This document shows, piece after piece, positions 38,670 through 47,663 of a stretch of 64,000 nucleotides of DNA; positions within the stretch are counted from its first letter, which is position 1; each line of letters begins with the position of its first letter. The notes beneath the pieces are model-generated. The model had not been told where the DNA came from, searched no databases, and saw only the letters and a list, made by a program, of their open reading frames with translations. Both the position numbers and the translations under genes were made by a program. This DNA is from Limibacter armeniacum (lineage in GTDB: Bacteria > Bacteroidota > Bacteroidia > Cytophagales > Flammeovirgaceae), in NCBI RefSeq assembly GCF_036880985.1, contig NZ_JBAJNO010000008.1:434001-498000 (forward strand), written 5' to 3'.

Positions 38670-38701
38670 GTTTCTCTATTAAAACAGAAAAGCAATTTAT
38701 G

Positions 38702-38962
38702 ATGGAGAACAAAGAATTGATCACCAGAGACTATCTGGCAATTGAGCGTACAAAACTGGCTAATGAGCGTACATTTTTGGCTTACTTCAGGACATTTATA
38801 GCCATGTTCAGTTCAGGGTTGGCAATACTTGAATTGGACTTTTTGGCTCAGGTTGACCGTTTGGGAGTAGGTCTACTGGTTTTATCCCCTTGTGTATTGC
38901 TGGTCGGGATTCTTCAGTTAATCAGGGTACGTAAAGTGATCAGAAAATACTATCATAATTGA
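38702..38962 (+). CDS. DUF202-family membrane protein (YidH-like)
   Basis: About 86 aa; the two adjacent ATGs at 38699 and 38702 are both possible starts, and the upstream extension through the terminator is excluded. The signature RDYLAIERTKLANERTFLAY followed by a first membrane helix and a second one (GVGLLVLSPCVLLVGILQL) is diagnostic of DUF202. Small inner-membrane protein of unknown role. Confidence 0.9.
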   Translation: MENKELITRDYLAIERTKLANERTFLAYFRTFIAMFSSGLAILELDFLAQVDRLGVGLLVLSPCVLLVGILQLIRVRKVIRKYYHN

Positions 38963-39062
38963 TGCAAGTGAATCAGGAACAATCGTAATTTTGGGAACGA
39001 AACGGATAATTAGCATTTTCGTGACTGACTGAAATCAATTGCAGAACTAAACTTTAATAACC

Positions 39063-39506
39063 ATGCAAATCAATGTTTATCTGGCAGGGCAAATTCATGA
39101 TGACTGGAGAGATACTTTCCGTGCACATGCAGTAGAGATAGGGTTAGCCGTAAATTTTCTAGCACCTATGGAGGTACACGAACGTTCGGATAACGTGGGA
39201 GAAGACATATTGGGAGTGCAACCTAATCCGGTGATGAAAGACGAAGTAGCCTCAATGATGAATAACCTGCGTACAAGGGTATTGGTTGAAAAAGCCGATG
39301 TGGTAATCGCATATTTTGATACAAGTCAATACCGACAGTGGAATACAGCTATGGATGCGGGAATTGCAATTGGAATGGGTAAGCCACTTATTTTGGTAAG
39401 AGATGCGACAAAACACCACGCACTGAAAGAGATTTCCAATAGGGCACAGGTAACAGTTGAAACGCCAGAGCAGGCGCTACAGGCACTTCAGTATATTTTT
39501 GAATAA
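39063..39506 (+). CDS. ytoQ: YtoQ-family protein (nucleoside deoxyribosyltransferase-like fold)
   Basis: The 147-aa product matches YtoQ end to end: INVYLAGQIHDDWRD at the start, then VNFLAPMEVHERSDNVGEDI, and VIAYFDTSQYRQWNTAMDAG followed by MGKPLILVRD. The fold resembles nucleoside 2-deoxyribosyltransferases, where such a DxxxxxWNxxxDAG region contacts substrate. Enzymatic activity of YtoQ itself is not established. Single-gene unit with 107 bases to the next gene. Confidence 0.9.
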   Translation: MQINVYLAGQIHDDWRDTFRAHAVEIGLAVNFLAPMEVHERSDNVGEDILGVQPNPVMKDEVASMMNNLRTRVLVEKADVVIAYFDTSQYRQWNTAMDAGIAIGMGKPLILVRDATKHHALKEISNRAQVTVETPEQALQALQYIFE

Positions 39507-39613
39507 AGTTTCAAAAAAGTCTGAAGTACAGTAAATTAAGGAGGTGTAATGTGTTGCTTTTAGTAACAACAGGATCAATACAAGCTTAATTTACCACCAA
39601 ATACCTAAATACT

Positions 39614-39853
39614 ATGGAAGGCTATATCTCAGACTTTGACCACAGATACGCGGATTACTTGAGTGATAAAGACCTCAAACAGATTCAAGAGTTTGAGAAG
39701 AAAACAGGTAAAGTTTTGCTGGCTTACTACTCTAAACCAAGGGTAGCTGAATTGTCAGATGAAGAACTGAACATGATCAAGAAACTTGAAGAAAAGCTTT
39801 GCATTAGGATAGTCGCTTATGAGGGCTTCGATCCAAGCCGTAAAAGCTCCTAA
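39614..39853 (+). CDS. Hypothetical 79-aa protein
   Basis: Small, soluble, charged helical protein with two similar halves: DLKQIQEFEKKTGKVLLAYY and ELNMIKKLEEKLCIRIVAYE. Each is a helix followed by a strand, a possible internal duplication. No family is recognised. A strong terminator lies 4 bases after its stop, which supports expression as a monocistronic gene. Confidence 0.65.
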   Translation: MEGYISDFDHRYADYLSDKDLKQIQEFEKKTGKVLLAYYSKPRVAELSDEELNMIKKLEEKLCIRIVAYEGFDPSRKSS

Positions 39854-39856
39854 CGT

Positions 39857-39894
39857 AAAATCCCTTTCCTGAATAACAGGAAAGGGATTTTTTT
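39857..39894 (+). terminator. Terminator after the 79-aa gene
   Basis: AAAATCCCTTTCCTG (39857-39871) pairs with CAGGAAAGGGATTTT starting at 39877, followed by T residues. Confidence 0.93.
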
Positions 39895-39925
39895 GATTTA
39901 ATATCAAACTTTTTCTTTGTCAGCC

Positions 39926-40834
39926 TCAAGCTTTTTTCATAGCGAATTTTTCGAGTCCGTAGACAAATACAAAACCGCCAATAGCTAAAACAACTGCCAA
40001 CATTAATTGAGGGTCACCTGCAAAACTCATTGGGCTTACATTCTGCTCAACCAAAGGTTTCATTTCTCCATGACGGTTGGTATAATACTCCAACACTTCT
40101 TTCCATGGCCATACCTTATTGAGTGAGCCGATCATAAAACCAGTAAGTAGTGCGACTGTAGCATCGTGATAGCGCTTCAGTAAGAAACTCAAGACTCTTG
40201 AAAATGATAGTATTCCCACCAGACATCCCATACCGAATACAGCCAGTTTAGTAATGTCAAAATCTGAGATTGCTTGCATAATGCGTTGATACTGTCCCAT
40301 TAGCAGCAAGATAAATGAGCCTGAAATTCCCGGTAAAATCATTGCACAAATGGCAATGCACCCTGACAGAAATACAAAAGGCAAGCCTTCAGGAGCCTCA
40401 GAAGGACTTAGAACTGAAATGTAATAAGCAGCGACAGTACCTACGATAATGGCGATTATACTGCCTGCATTCCAATGTTTGATTTGTCTGCTGACAATCA
40501 CGGCAGAGGCTATGATAAGTCCGAAGAAGAACGACCACAATAGGATAGGATGTGTCTCAAGTAGGTATTTCATCAGTTTGGCCAATGTCAGGACTGACGT
40601 GAAAATACCTGCCAGTAGAGGCAAAAGGAAGTTGCCGTCCACTTTTTTCCAAATTCCCTTGATATCGAAGCGGAGTAACATTCGGAGCGCATCAGCATCT
40701 ACCGACCCAATGGCATTAAGTAACCTTTCGTAGATCCCCGTAATAAAGGCTACTGTACCACCAGACACACCTGGTACCACATCAGCGGCACCCATTCCCA
40801 TGCCTTTCAGATAGATAAGCAGTTTTTCTTTCAT
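39926..40834 (-). CDS. DUF368 polytopic membrane protein
   Basis: The 302-aa product has about eight membrane helices. The family hallmark KGMGMGAADVVPGVSGGTVA stands at the N-terminus, and a second related segment CAMILPGISGSFILLLMG lies in the middle; this internal PGxSG repeat is typical of DUF368. Family members have been linked to undecaprenyl-phosphate translocation (PopT), which would place the protein in cell-envelope lipid recycling; that role is from the family, not from this sequence. Confidence 0.92.
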   Translation of the reverse strand: MKEKLLIYLKGMGMGAADVVPGVSGGTVAFITGIYERLLNAIGSVDADALRMLLRFDIKGIWKKVDGNFLLPLLAGIFTSVLTLAKLMKYLLETHPILLWSFFFGLIIASAVIVSRQIKHWNAGSIIAIIVGTVAAYYISVLSPSEAPEGLPFVFLSGCIAICAMILPGISGSFILLLMGQYQRIMQAISDFDITKLAVFGMGCLVGILSFSRVLSFLLKRYHDATVALLTGFMIGSLNKVWPWKEVLEYYTNRHGEMKPLVEQNVSPMSFAGDPQLMLAVVLAIGGFVFVYGLEKFAMKKA

Positions 40835-40929
40835 GATAATGTTAAGTAGTTGTTAGCTTCTGAATTAACCTTCAGCTTATATTTATCAGGCTAAGCTCAG
40901 TTTTATCTGTAATAAGAGATGCAAACATA

Positions 40930-40972
40930 AAAAAAACACCTAAGAGTTTTATCGAAAAACGCCAAGGTGCTT
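40930..40972 (-). terminator. Probable terminator of the small Cys-rich membrane gene
   Basis: Read on the minus strand, a CACCT/AGGTG-centred hairpin is followed by TTTTTTTT. It lies 40-80 bases beyond the stop of the 41013-41228 gene. Confidence 0.5.
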
Positions 40973-41012
40973 TTAAGGTAAAATGAATTCTCTAGAGGGA
41001 AAAGTGTACGAA

Positions 41013-41228
41013 TTAACTTGCAGACTTTGTCTCCTTATTATTTTCACACAAGCTTGGGTCTTTTCCACAAAAACTACAGGTTTTACCTTCAGGGTTCAGG
41101 AATGGGCTTTGAGAAGCACAAGTTCCCTCAAATTTCCCGTCTTTTTTCAGAATGATTTTTACGGACATCAGAATAAAGAACAAGCCGATCATTCCGACTC
41201 CAAGTAATATAGGCAGAAGATTTTCCAT
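41013..41228 (-). CDS. Small single-helix membrane protein with Cys-rich tail
   Basis: The 71-aa product has one N-terminal membrane helix (LLPILLGVGMIGLFFILMSV). It is followed by the conserved KKDGKFEGTCASQSPFLN and CSFCGKDPSLCEN, giving four Cys that could bind a metal or form disulfides. Proteins of this form (helix, KKxGxFxGTC, CxxCGK) recur in Cytophagia and Flavobacteriia but have no assigned function. Single gene, convergent with nothing; its terminator lies between it and the DUF368 gene upstream region. Confidence 0.7.
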   Translation of the reverse strand: MENLLPILLGVGMIGLFFILMSVKIILKKDGKFEGTCASQSPFLNPEGKTCSFCGKDPSLCENNKETKSAS

Positions 41229-41754
41229 AATGACTCTTTGATTTTTCCAAGGGCAAAATTAAACAATCTTTATGGCCCTTGCTAACTCTTTTTCTAAATA
41301 ACCGTCATTATCCCCAAACTGTTACCACCTTATGATTTTTCTGTATTCAAAATAGGAGAGAAGCCTTATCGCTTTTGGTAGGTGATGATTGGTATGTTGT
41401 TTATTTATAGGAGGTTAATGACAAGCGAATCCATTCATTTCAAGAGCAAAGTAATGCTCAGGTTAAAATAATTTAAGGTTTTGAGTAAGGGGTAACTTAT
41501 TGTTATGTAAGGTTTTAGGTTGTTTGTTGAATCTTGTTAACTTCAAATAATCCAAGTTGATAGTAACTTTTTGAATTAAGGTGCCGTATAAAAAGTTGTG
41601 CAGCATCATTAACGTGAATACTTTGATCATTGAATCAAAGGCTGGGGTTGGGGCAACTGTTGGTAATGTGTGGGAGCGTCCTCGACCTCGGCTTTCTTCA
41701 AGGTCAAATTTTATTATCTTAAGTGTCAAATTAACTAAAAGAAATTCTACTACT
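41229..41754. other. Intergenic region upstream of the PspC gene
   Basis: 526 bases without a supported gene. Two overlapping antisense frames of ~125 codons cross the PspC start region but show no domain or signal, so they are not called. The promoter of the PspC gene should lie here. Confidence 0.5.
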
Positions 41755-41955
41755 ATGTCAAAATTGGTAAAATCAAACTCAGATAAAATCCTCACGGGTG
41801 TTTGTGGTGGATTGGCGAGGTATCTAAACATTGACACCACTCTAGTTCGTTTAGGGTTTGCGGTAGCAGGCGTATTAGGAGTCGGCTCTCCAATTCTAAT
41901 CTACTTTGTGATGGCTTTAATAATGCCGAGAGAAGATCCGTTTGAAATGTATTAA
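41755..41955 (+). CDS. PspC-domain membrane protein
   Basis: The 66-aa product is a single PspC domain: DKILTGVCGGLARYLNIDTT followed by the LVRLGFAVAGVLG helix and a YFVMALIMPRE end. The start at 41755 is chosen because the domain begins there; the open frame extends upstream without coding character. PspC proteins are envelope-stress related membrane proteins; stand-alone copies are common in Bacteroidota. Confidence 0.92.
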   Translation: MSKLVKSNSDKILTGVCGGLARYLNIDTTLVRLGFAVAGVLGVGSPILIYFVMALIMPREDPFEMY

Positions 41956-42017
41956 TTTGCTTTTAAGTAACCGGTAATTACTTAAACTTATTTTCGACCA
42001 CTATATAAAATTGGCTA

Positions 42018-42053
42018 AAGCCCCTCTGAAACATGCGTTTTGAGGGGCTTTTT
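42018..42053 (+). terminator. Terminator after the PspC gene
   Basis: AAGCCCCTC (42018-42026) pairs with GAGGGGCTT (42042-42050), followed by T residues. Confidence 0.9.
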
Positions 42054-42252
42054 GTTTTGTTGTTGGATTTTCAACCCTTTTTTACCTCAAATATTAGTTG
42101 CCTGTTTTTCATATATTATGTGGACAATATTTGTGATTTACCCACACTTTGTCCACACGGGATACAGGTGGTAGATAGACTGACAGACCAATAAACTAAC
42201 AATAGCAATGGCAGAGGTGAAAGTAACTGAGTGAAGACAGAAGGATGGTATG

Positions 42253-42369
42253 ATGACCCTGTACCTGTATTATAGAGAGTATGATAAGAGGTTCAGAAAG
42301 TCTACAGGCTATGTTGCCTCTAAGATGATACTCATATTTTCTCGACAGGTTACGGATTTTGATTATTAA
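42253..42369 (+). pseudogene. Possible scrap of an integrase N-terminal arm domain
   Basis: A 38-codon frame reads MTLYLYYREYDKRFRKSTGY and a few more residues before a stop. The pattern (strand, Lys-Arg-Phe-Arg, Ser-Thr-Gly) resembles the arm-binding N-terminus of Bacteroidota tyrosine recombinases. Nothing downstream continues the gene. Low certainty because the match is short. Confidence 0.25.
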
Positions 42370-42382
42370 AACTGTATTAATC

Positions 42383-42497
42383 CTGTCACTCTTGGAAAAT
42401 ATGCTAATGTATCACGCTCCATTTCTGCTTCTCTTTAGGCTTTCTTCAACCTTATGATCTCCGGCACTTCAGGGGTAGTGATACGTTTTCTTTTCTA
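42383..42497 (-). mobile_element. Remnant of an IS3-family OrfA
   Basis: Read on the minus strand the frame gives ITTPEVPEIIRLKKA, a stop, then REAEMERDTLAYF. This is the leucine-zipper end of IS3-type OrfA (normally RLKKx-x-EAEMERDILKKA). The in-frame stop and missing N-terminal HTH and OrfB show that only a scrap remains. Confidence 0.6.
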
Positions 42498-42588
42498 GTG
42501 AAAGGAGCTGTTCCGCTATGGAGTTTCCACACCATCTACAGATCATTGATACATCCAAACCATAATCTGCTTATACTTGATTTACAGG

Positions 42589-42702
42589 CTACTGTTCGGG
42601 ATCAAGCATGCCGACTATCATTTCTTTAAATTCTTGCTCGTGTACTTTTCCTTTAATCTTGCAAAGATAATGGTTGTAGGCTATAGCTATTTCATAGCGC
42701 AT
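42589..42702 (-). pseudogene. Short coding remnant
   Basis: A 37-codon frame begins MRYEIAIAYNHYLCKIKGKV and ends EFKEMIVGMLDPEQ. Composition is coding-like but no complete domain or family can be named. It ends 120 bases upstream of the IS3 scrap and probably is a leftover of a deleted gene. Confidence 0.3.
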
Positions 42703-42709
42703 GTTGTGC

Positions 42710-43339
42710 TTAGGCTTTTTTTGTGCAGATGATTACACCTGTTGACCAGTTCATCTTTGTCATTGTCAAGTCTTCCCTCGACTCTAAATAGGCCGTTAGA
42801 TTCTCAGCTTTTTCATTATGTCCTTCTGGCCAATTTGGTTGGGGGGTCATGTCGTCAATCACGTAGAAACCACCGACTTTTAGAAGTTCCAACGTTTCTT
42901 CTAGTTCGCTGTATTTACCAGGCCATGCATCGGCAAAAATCAGGTCAAACTTATCTCCTGAGTAGTTCTTAATCCACTCAGTTCCATCTATACAGATTAA
43001 GTTCAACCTAGGGTCGTTTCCAAAAAAGTCCTTGGCAATGCCGATTAGTTTTGGGTCATTATCAATACTAGTTAGATTCGAATGTTCATCTAATCCCTCA
43101 ATCATCCATGCAAGAGAAAGGGAAACGCCTGTTCCTAACTCCAAAATGTTCGCCTTCGGTTTCGAGGCAATTAGTGACTTTAAAAGCGTTCCAATATAAA
43201 TGTCGGAGGGCATGGTAAACCCGATTTCTTTACACTTTTCTTCTAGCTTAGAAAATGACTTAGGTGCGTCTAGGATATTTGATTCATTCATTTCGTCTCT
43301 GATATTAAGCACAACGGTCTTGCTAAAAGCTGTGACCAT
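42710..43339 (-). CDS. O-methyltransferase-like SAM-dependent methyltransferase
   Basis: About 209 aa from the ATG at 43339; the frame also allows a TTG start at 43381, and an ATG at 43291 (MNESNIL) is another option. Motif I is ILELGTGVSLSLAWMIEGL, motif II covers LTSIDNDPKLIGIAKDF, and FDLIFADAWPGKYSELEETLE and LKVGGFYVIDDM supply the post-I and metal-region blocks of O-methyltransferase family 3 relatives. Substrate unknown. It sits in a decayed region between IS scraps and a broken gene but is itself intact. Confidence 0.8.
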   Translation of the reverse strand: MVTAFSKTVVLNIRDEMNESNILDAPKSFSKLEEKCKEIGFTMPSDIYIGTLLKSLIASKPKANILELGTGVSLSLAWMIEGLDEHSNLTSIDNDPKLIGIAKDFFGNDPRLNLICIDGTEWIKNYSGDKFDLIFADAWPGKYSELEETLELLKVGGFYVIDDMTPQPNWPEGHNEKAENLTAYLESREDLTMTKMNWSTGVIICTKKA

Positions 43340-43394
43340 CCCCCGAGGGCAGGTATGACTTTTAGCTTTTGTTGTATGCAACTTTTATTTTAAT

Positions 43395-44099
43395 TCAATT
43401 ATTATAATATCTATCGAAAATTGGGTTTGGATCATCAAAATTATCCAACATAATCACACTTTCCCCTTTATTTGTGAAGCCTTTCGAATATTTTGATGTT
43501 TTCTTTGCTTCCAAAATATCTTGTCCCAATACATCAAAAATATCATTGTTTATTGTTAAAAAAAACTGTAAAAAGTTCTGCTCATTTTCGACAGTTTCCT
43601 GCTAATGTATTAATCCGAATTTTTGGTTTTATTTCATTTATTTCGAACATATTCCTAATCCAAATGCTATCGCAATTTGCATTCTTGTTCAAATAATTAT
43701 TGACAGTCTTTAGAAAAACAGAGGACTCAATTTGTTGGTTTCAACAAAATGCTCTGCAAACCCAAGTTTTTGATTGACTGTAAGAGACGGATAAGTTTTT
43801 TCTTTACTTAAAAGACTAAGAGCTTGTTTGTGATACTTCTTTAGGTTTTGCTTGCCGCGAAGAAATTCCTCTAATCATTTAAGTAGGTTGTAGAAATTTT
43901 TTCTATCTAAATTAGCATTCCAAACAAGCTCTAAAAAAGATTTCTTGGATAAGGATATATCTGCAGCAGTATGAAAAAATAAATCGAAGTGGGAAATTAT
44001 AAATACTGCAATTTCAAACAAGCTCTTACTTATTTTTTGAATGATAATTATTCTGAAATATATAAAGGCAGTAATAAGTCTCTCTGTAAGATCTATTGA
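43395..44099 (-). pseudogene. Decayed protein gene with stop and frameshifts
   Basis: On the minus strand three coding-like pieces follow one another: SLFEIAVFIISHFDLFFHTA through FYNLLK, an in-frame TGA (at about 43877), then LEEFLRGKQNLKKYHKQALS through VETNKLSPLFF. A frameshift near 43725 leads into FLKTVNNYLNKNANCDSIWI, and another near 43600 into ETVENEQNFLQFFLTINNDI, ending NFDDPNPIFDRYYNN and a stop at 43395. Pieces join smoothly in sense, so this was one gene of at least ~220 codons. Family not recognised. Confidence 0.6.
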
Positions 44100-44283
44100 T
44101 CAAGGCTTCAATGATAAGTATATTTTTTAGCAACTGTATGTACTCCGTAAACTTATGTAGCTGTACATTTTTGGACTTTATCAGGACGGTCACAAGCAAT
44201 ACGAACATAAGAAATACACGTTTTCTCCTAATGATCTTGTATGACGAAAGTGTTTCGTGTAATTTTGGTGTCAACAATTTTGT

Positions 44284-44336
44284 AAAGGTCTAGCTGAGGG
44301 TTTTTCGTAGAACAAAGCTAGACCTTTTCTTTTTTG
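44284..44336 (+). terminator. Strong orphan terminator
   Basis: AAAGGTCTAGCT (44284-44295) pairs over 12 bp with AGCTAGACCTTT (44316-44327), followed by a T-rich run. No intact plus-strand gene precedes it, so it probably outlived a deleted gene. Confidence 0.85.
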
Positions 44337-44451
44337 ACTTGAGAAGTACCTCGTTGGCTTGCTATCATATTTATATTCAAATGTTTAGCTATAAGTTCGT
44401 GACTTTTTAAAAATTGTCGGGTAGAGTGAAACAAATAAAATAAAAATTGCT

Positions 44452-45588
44452 ATGAATTCAGTTAGTGTAAAATTTAATCGAGAAGACAGACCAGAGTTTG
44501 TCACGGAGTTGAGGAAGAGGGTGAACAGCTACTTCAAGGAAAACAACATTTCAAAGTATGGAAACCGCCAAATGAAAGTGAAAACCCTATTTATGGTGCT
44601 CCTGTACTTATTACCTTTTACTTTCATGTTGACAGGGTACATTACCAATATATGGGTTATACTTGGTCTATGGGGACTCATGGGCTTTGGGATGTCTGGA
44701 ATTGGCCTGGCCGTAATGCACGATGCAAATCATGGTGCGTACTCCAAGAATAGAAAGACCAATGAGAGGATCGGACGAATCTTGTACTTGGTCGGTGGCT
44801 ATCCTGCCAATTGGAGAATACAACACAATGTACTCCACCATACCTACACCAACATTCATGAGCATGACGAAGACCTAGGAAATGGGTTTATCCGTATGTC
44901 GCCGAATCAAAAGAGAATGGGCATGCATAAATTCCAATTTATCTATGTACCCTTCTTCTATACAATCATGACATTGTATTGGCTAGTGAGCAAAGATTTT
45001 CAACAAGCCTTTAGATACAAGAAAAAGGATCTATTGAAAACACAAAACCTGACGTTTCAGTCGGCATTGACCAAAATAACCTTAAGTAAAATCATATATA
45101 CACTTGTATTCATAGTGCTACCGCTCGCTGTGATCCCAATACCATGGTGGTATACCATGTTAGGTTTCCTACTGATGCAAGCCGTTTGTGGGTTGTCACT
45201 TGCCTTGGTCTTCCAATGTGCACACGTGATTGAAGAAACTTCATTTTTTAATACAGAAGAAAATGGAGGAAGCATGGAGAATAACTTCGCGATTCATCAA
45301 TTGAAATCGACTGCAAACTTTGCCCATGGGTCTAGAGCCTTTTCTTGGTTTATTGGAGGACTGAACTACCAAATTGAGCATCATTTGTTCCCCAATATCT
45401 GTCACGTTCACTACAGACAGATTTCAGGTATTGTCAAAGCAACAGCAGAAGAGTATGGCGTACCTTACTTTGCCCATAAAACTTTTGCAGGTGCACTAAG
45501 AAGTCACTTTGGGATGTTGTACCACTTGGGCAATGGGAGTTATGAGAAAAAAATAGCTGAAGCACAACCACAGAAGGTGGCGAGCTAA
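44452..45588 (+). CDS. Membrane fatty-acid desaturase (acyl-lipid/linoleoyl-CoA type)
   Basis: A 378-aa integral-membrane di-iron desaturase. It has the three histidine boxes: HDANHG (H90-H94), HNVLHH (H125, H129, H130) and QIEHH (Q307-H311). The Q-x-x-HH form of the last box is characteristic of front-end/delta-5 and delta-6-type desaturases. Four membrane helices flank them (~45-60, 70-90, 165-180, 210-250). It introduces a double bond into membrane acyl chains using O2 and reduced electron donor. No cytochrome b5 domain is fused. It is intact with a terminator although surrounded by gene debris. Confidence 0.9.
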   Translation: MNSVSVKFNREDRPEFVTELRKRVNSYFKENNISKYGNRQMKVKTLFMVLLYLLPFTFMLTGYITNIWVILGLWGLMGFGMSGIGLAVMHDANHGAYSKNRKTNERIGRILYLVGGYPANWRIQHNVLHHTYTNIHEHDEDLGNGFIRMSPNQKRMGMHKFQFIYVPFFYTIMTLYWLVSKDFQQAFRYKKKDLLKTQNLTFQSALTKITLSKIIYTLVFIVLPLAVIPIPWWYTMLGFLLMQAVCGLSLALVFQCAHVIEETSFFNTEENGGSMENNFAIHQLKSTANFAHGSRAFSWFIGGLNYQIEHHLFPNICHVHYRQISGIVKATAEEYGVPYFAHKTFAGALRSHFGMLYHLGNGSYEKKIAEAQPQKVAS

Positions 45589-45617
45589 AGGAAAAGAATA
45601 GAGTCAATAGAAAAGGA

Positions 45618-45645
45618 ATCTCGGGCGATGCTCGGGATTTTTTTT
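45618..45645 (+). terminator. Terminator after the desaturase
   Basis: ATCTCGGGC (45618-45626) pairs with GCTCGGGAT (45630-45638) using two G-T pairs, followed by T8. Confidence 0.75.
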
Positions 45646-45671
45646 ATACCTAACAGTCGTGTACCCTTGCG

Positions 45672-45865
45672 TAGGACTTGGAACAAAAAAGTGGAGAACC
45701 TGTTAAGTTAGGCTGCTAAGTTGTTGTTTGAAATTAAATGTCCGCATTCATGGGGGGGGAGATAGCCTAAAGCAGCGTGCTTCCGCTGTAGATTACACGA
45801 TACCTCAATATATTCGAAGAAGACTAGTTCAGCGAGGTTATCCTAGCCTCTTCTCCCGTTTTAAA
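45672..45865 (-). mobile_element. Remnant of an IS3-family element (OrfB tail plus right end)
   Basis: On the minus strand, TGEEAR (45845-45862), a frameshift, then LAELVFFEYIEVSCNLQRKH, AALGYLPPHECGH and a stop at 45708 match the C-terminus of IS3 OrfB (normally YNxxRRHSALGYLSPxxFE). Beyond the stop, the bases GTTCTCCACTTTTTTGTTCC resemble an IS3-group terminal repeat. Only the last ~190 bases of the element are present. Confidence 0.7.
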
Positions 45866-45979
45866 TATGATTTTTTGAAGGGATAACAAATTTGCCACTA
45901 CCTAAACTAGATCACTAATGACGCTATAGCAACATACAGATTATTAGCTACATTTATAATTTCTCTGAATTCCCTTTGG

Positions 45980-46352
45980 TTAGATGCAATTACCCACTTC
46001 ATTTCCATGAAATAATTTCAATTGTTTATTTAAGACGTTTACTTGAGAATACATTTCTGTTTCTATAAACCTATTTTTCCAGTCTATTCCATCATCTGGA
46101 TTTTCATTATTTCTATGCTCTAAGTAGTAGTTATTCGTTTATGTATTATTGATTGAATGTTATGAGTATTAGAAACTGAGCTCACCTTGTTTGAGGTCAT
46201 TTCATTTATTCCAACATTAAGGATTAATTCGAATTCAAAAGCACGTTTGGAACCTATTCGGAACCATTCGATTATTTGTGAATTAGCATTAATTATATAA
46301 ACGTATTTACTGATAAATCCAATGTTGTAGCTAACGGTTAATGTAAAATGTG
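45980..46352 (-). pseudogene. Frameshifted gene remnant
   Basis: On the minus strand a frame without start codon reads SYNIGFISKYVYIINANSQI and IIEWFRIGSKRAFEFELILN, and after a frameshift near 46140 continues NNYYLEHRNNENPDDGIDWK through ETEMYSQVNVLNKQLKLFHG to a stop at 45980. Coding character is clear but the family is not recognised. The 5' end carries CCGTTAGCTACAACATT, the same kind of sequence that ends the palindromes at 57-61 kb. Confidence 0.5.
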
Positions 46353-46364
46353 TCTTAATTCATT

Positions 46365-46640
46365 TTACATATTGTTATCTTCTTTTTTAATTATTGCAAT
46401 TGATTCTTTAAAACCTAAATCTCTATTCTCTGAAGCAATAATTTCATTATAGAATCCTATTGCTCTTGGATTCAATTTGGAAATTTTTAACCATTCAGTC
46501 TTTAATTCAGACCAAACTTGAGAGTTTAATATACTTTTAAATTGCTCTATTTGGTAAATTGAATCAAGATACTTTATAGCATTAAATCCCCATAGAACCG
46601 AATTACTTTCAAACATATCAATTGGCCGATATTCTTGCCC
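46365..46640 (-). pseudogene. 5'-truncated small gene
   Basis: The frame reads GQEYRPIDMFESNSVLWGFN before the first Met at 46616, so coding sense continues upstream of any start and the gene is cut at its 5' end, six bases from the glycosyltransferase stop codon. The rest (EQFKSILNSQVWSELKTEWL and following) is charged and helical with no known domain. Confidence 0.5.
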
Positions 46641-46645
46641 TTACC

Positions 46646-47614
46646 TTAGACAGATACACGCTCTCCGAAAAGTGAAACCTGTTCAGTTCCTTTGAAATGT
46701 TCCCTTACAAGATAAGTTTTCTTGTTTTGTGACTCATAATAGATACGGATCATTAACTCCGTCATCACGCCAAAAAACAGGAATTGTATACCGGCCAGCA
46801 AAAGTGTGATACCTAGAATAAGAAGGGGTCTTCCCCAGATATCCTGTCCCATCAACTTCAATACAAGTAGATAAAGGTTTATGCCACCTCCCACTGCAAA
46901 GCTAAGTAATCCAAGCAACCCAAATAGGTGAATTGGCTTTTGCATATACTTCTGCATAAACATCATCAGGAATAGGTCACTGACTACTTTGGTTGTCCTG
47001 CCCAAACCATACTTTGAGCTACCGTGGATACGGGCATGATGCTTCACATCCACTTCTGTAGTACGCCCACCTTGCATATGAATCAACACCGGAATATAGC
47101 GATGCAGCTCTCCATAAAGTCCAAGGTTCTTGGCTATGTGTGAGCGAAATACCCGAAGTGTACAGCCATAATCCTTCAGGTAAACACCAGTCATTCGCCT
47201 GATTATGGCATTGGCAATCTTACTGGGAAGTTTTCGTAACAGCGCCCCATCCTGCCTGTTGGCTCTTCTCCCTGCTACTACATCCCAGTTTTCCTGCTTC
47301 AGTTTTTCAAGCATCATCGGGATGTCCGTTGGGTCATTCTGCAGGTCACCATCCATGGTCGCTATATATTTACCCTTGGCGTAATCAATTCCGGCAGCCA
47401 AGGCAGTAGTCTGCCCGAAATTTTTGGTAAACACTACCAAATTAACTCGATCATTGGCAACTGACTTTATCCGTTCCACGGTCAGGTCAGTAGAACCGTC
47501 ATCAACTAGGATGATCTCATAATCTAAATGTTGGAGTGCAATCTGAATCTGTCCAATTAACGGGATAACATTATCTTCCTCGTTCATCAGGGCAATGACA
47601 ACTGAAAGTTCCAT
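46646..47614 (-). CDS. Glycosyltransferase family 2, dolichol-phosphate-mannose synthase / ArnC-like
   Basis: The 322-aa product has an N-terminal GT-A domain with SVVIALMNEEDNVIPLI, DDGS at ~38-41, and the metal/sugar-nucleotide motif TMDGDLQNDP. KHHARIHGSSKYGLGRT follows as in DPM1/GtrB/ArnC proteins. Two C-terminal membrane helices (~227-252 and ~265-295) anchor it. It should transfer a sugar from a nucleotide donor to undecaprenyl or a similar lipid phosphate on the cytoplasmic face, making the donor for an ArnT-like transferase. In this locus the matching GT39 transferase (55477-56180) is broken. It is probably the last gene of the minus-strand unit. Confidence 0.88.
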   Translation of the reverse strand: MELSVVIALMNEEDNVIPLIGQIQIALQHLDYEIILVDDGSTDLTVERIKSVANDRVNLVVFTKNFGQTTALAAGIDYAKGKYIATMDGDLQNDPTDIPMMLEKLKQENWDVVAGRRANRQDGALLRKLPSKIANAIIRRMTGVYLKDYGCTLRVFRSHIAKNLGLYGELHRYIPVLIHMQGGRTTEVDVKHHARIHGSSKYGLGRTTKVVSDLFLMMFMQKYMQKPIHLFGLLGLLSFAVGGGINLYLLVLKLMGQDIWGRPLLILGITLLLAGIQFLFFGVMTELMIRIYYESQNKKTYLVREHFKGTEQVSLFGERVSV

Positions 47615-47663
47615 AGATTTTTGGTATTAAGATGGTTGATTTTAGTACTGTTTATTTGTCTGT

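Noticed and set aside
41463-41840. 125-codon minus-strand frame over the PspC gene start
   Set aside because: It is antisense to a clear PspC domain and lacks any domain or coding signature.
44026-44277. 83-codon minus-strand frame
   Set aside because: Its end overlaps, in another frame, the better-supported decayed gene at 43395-44099; low-complexity hydrophobic/basic content and no family.
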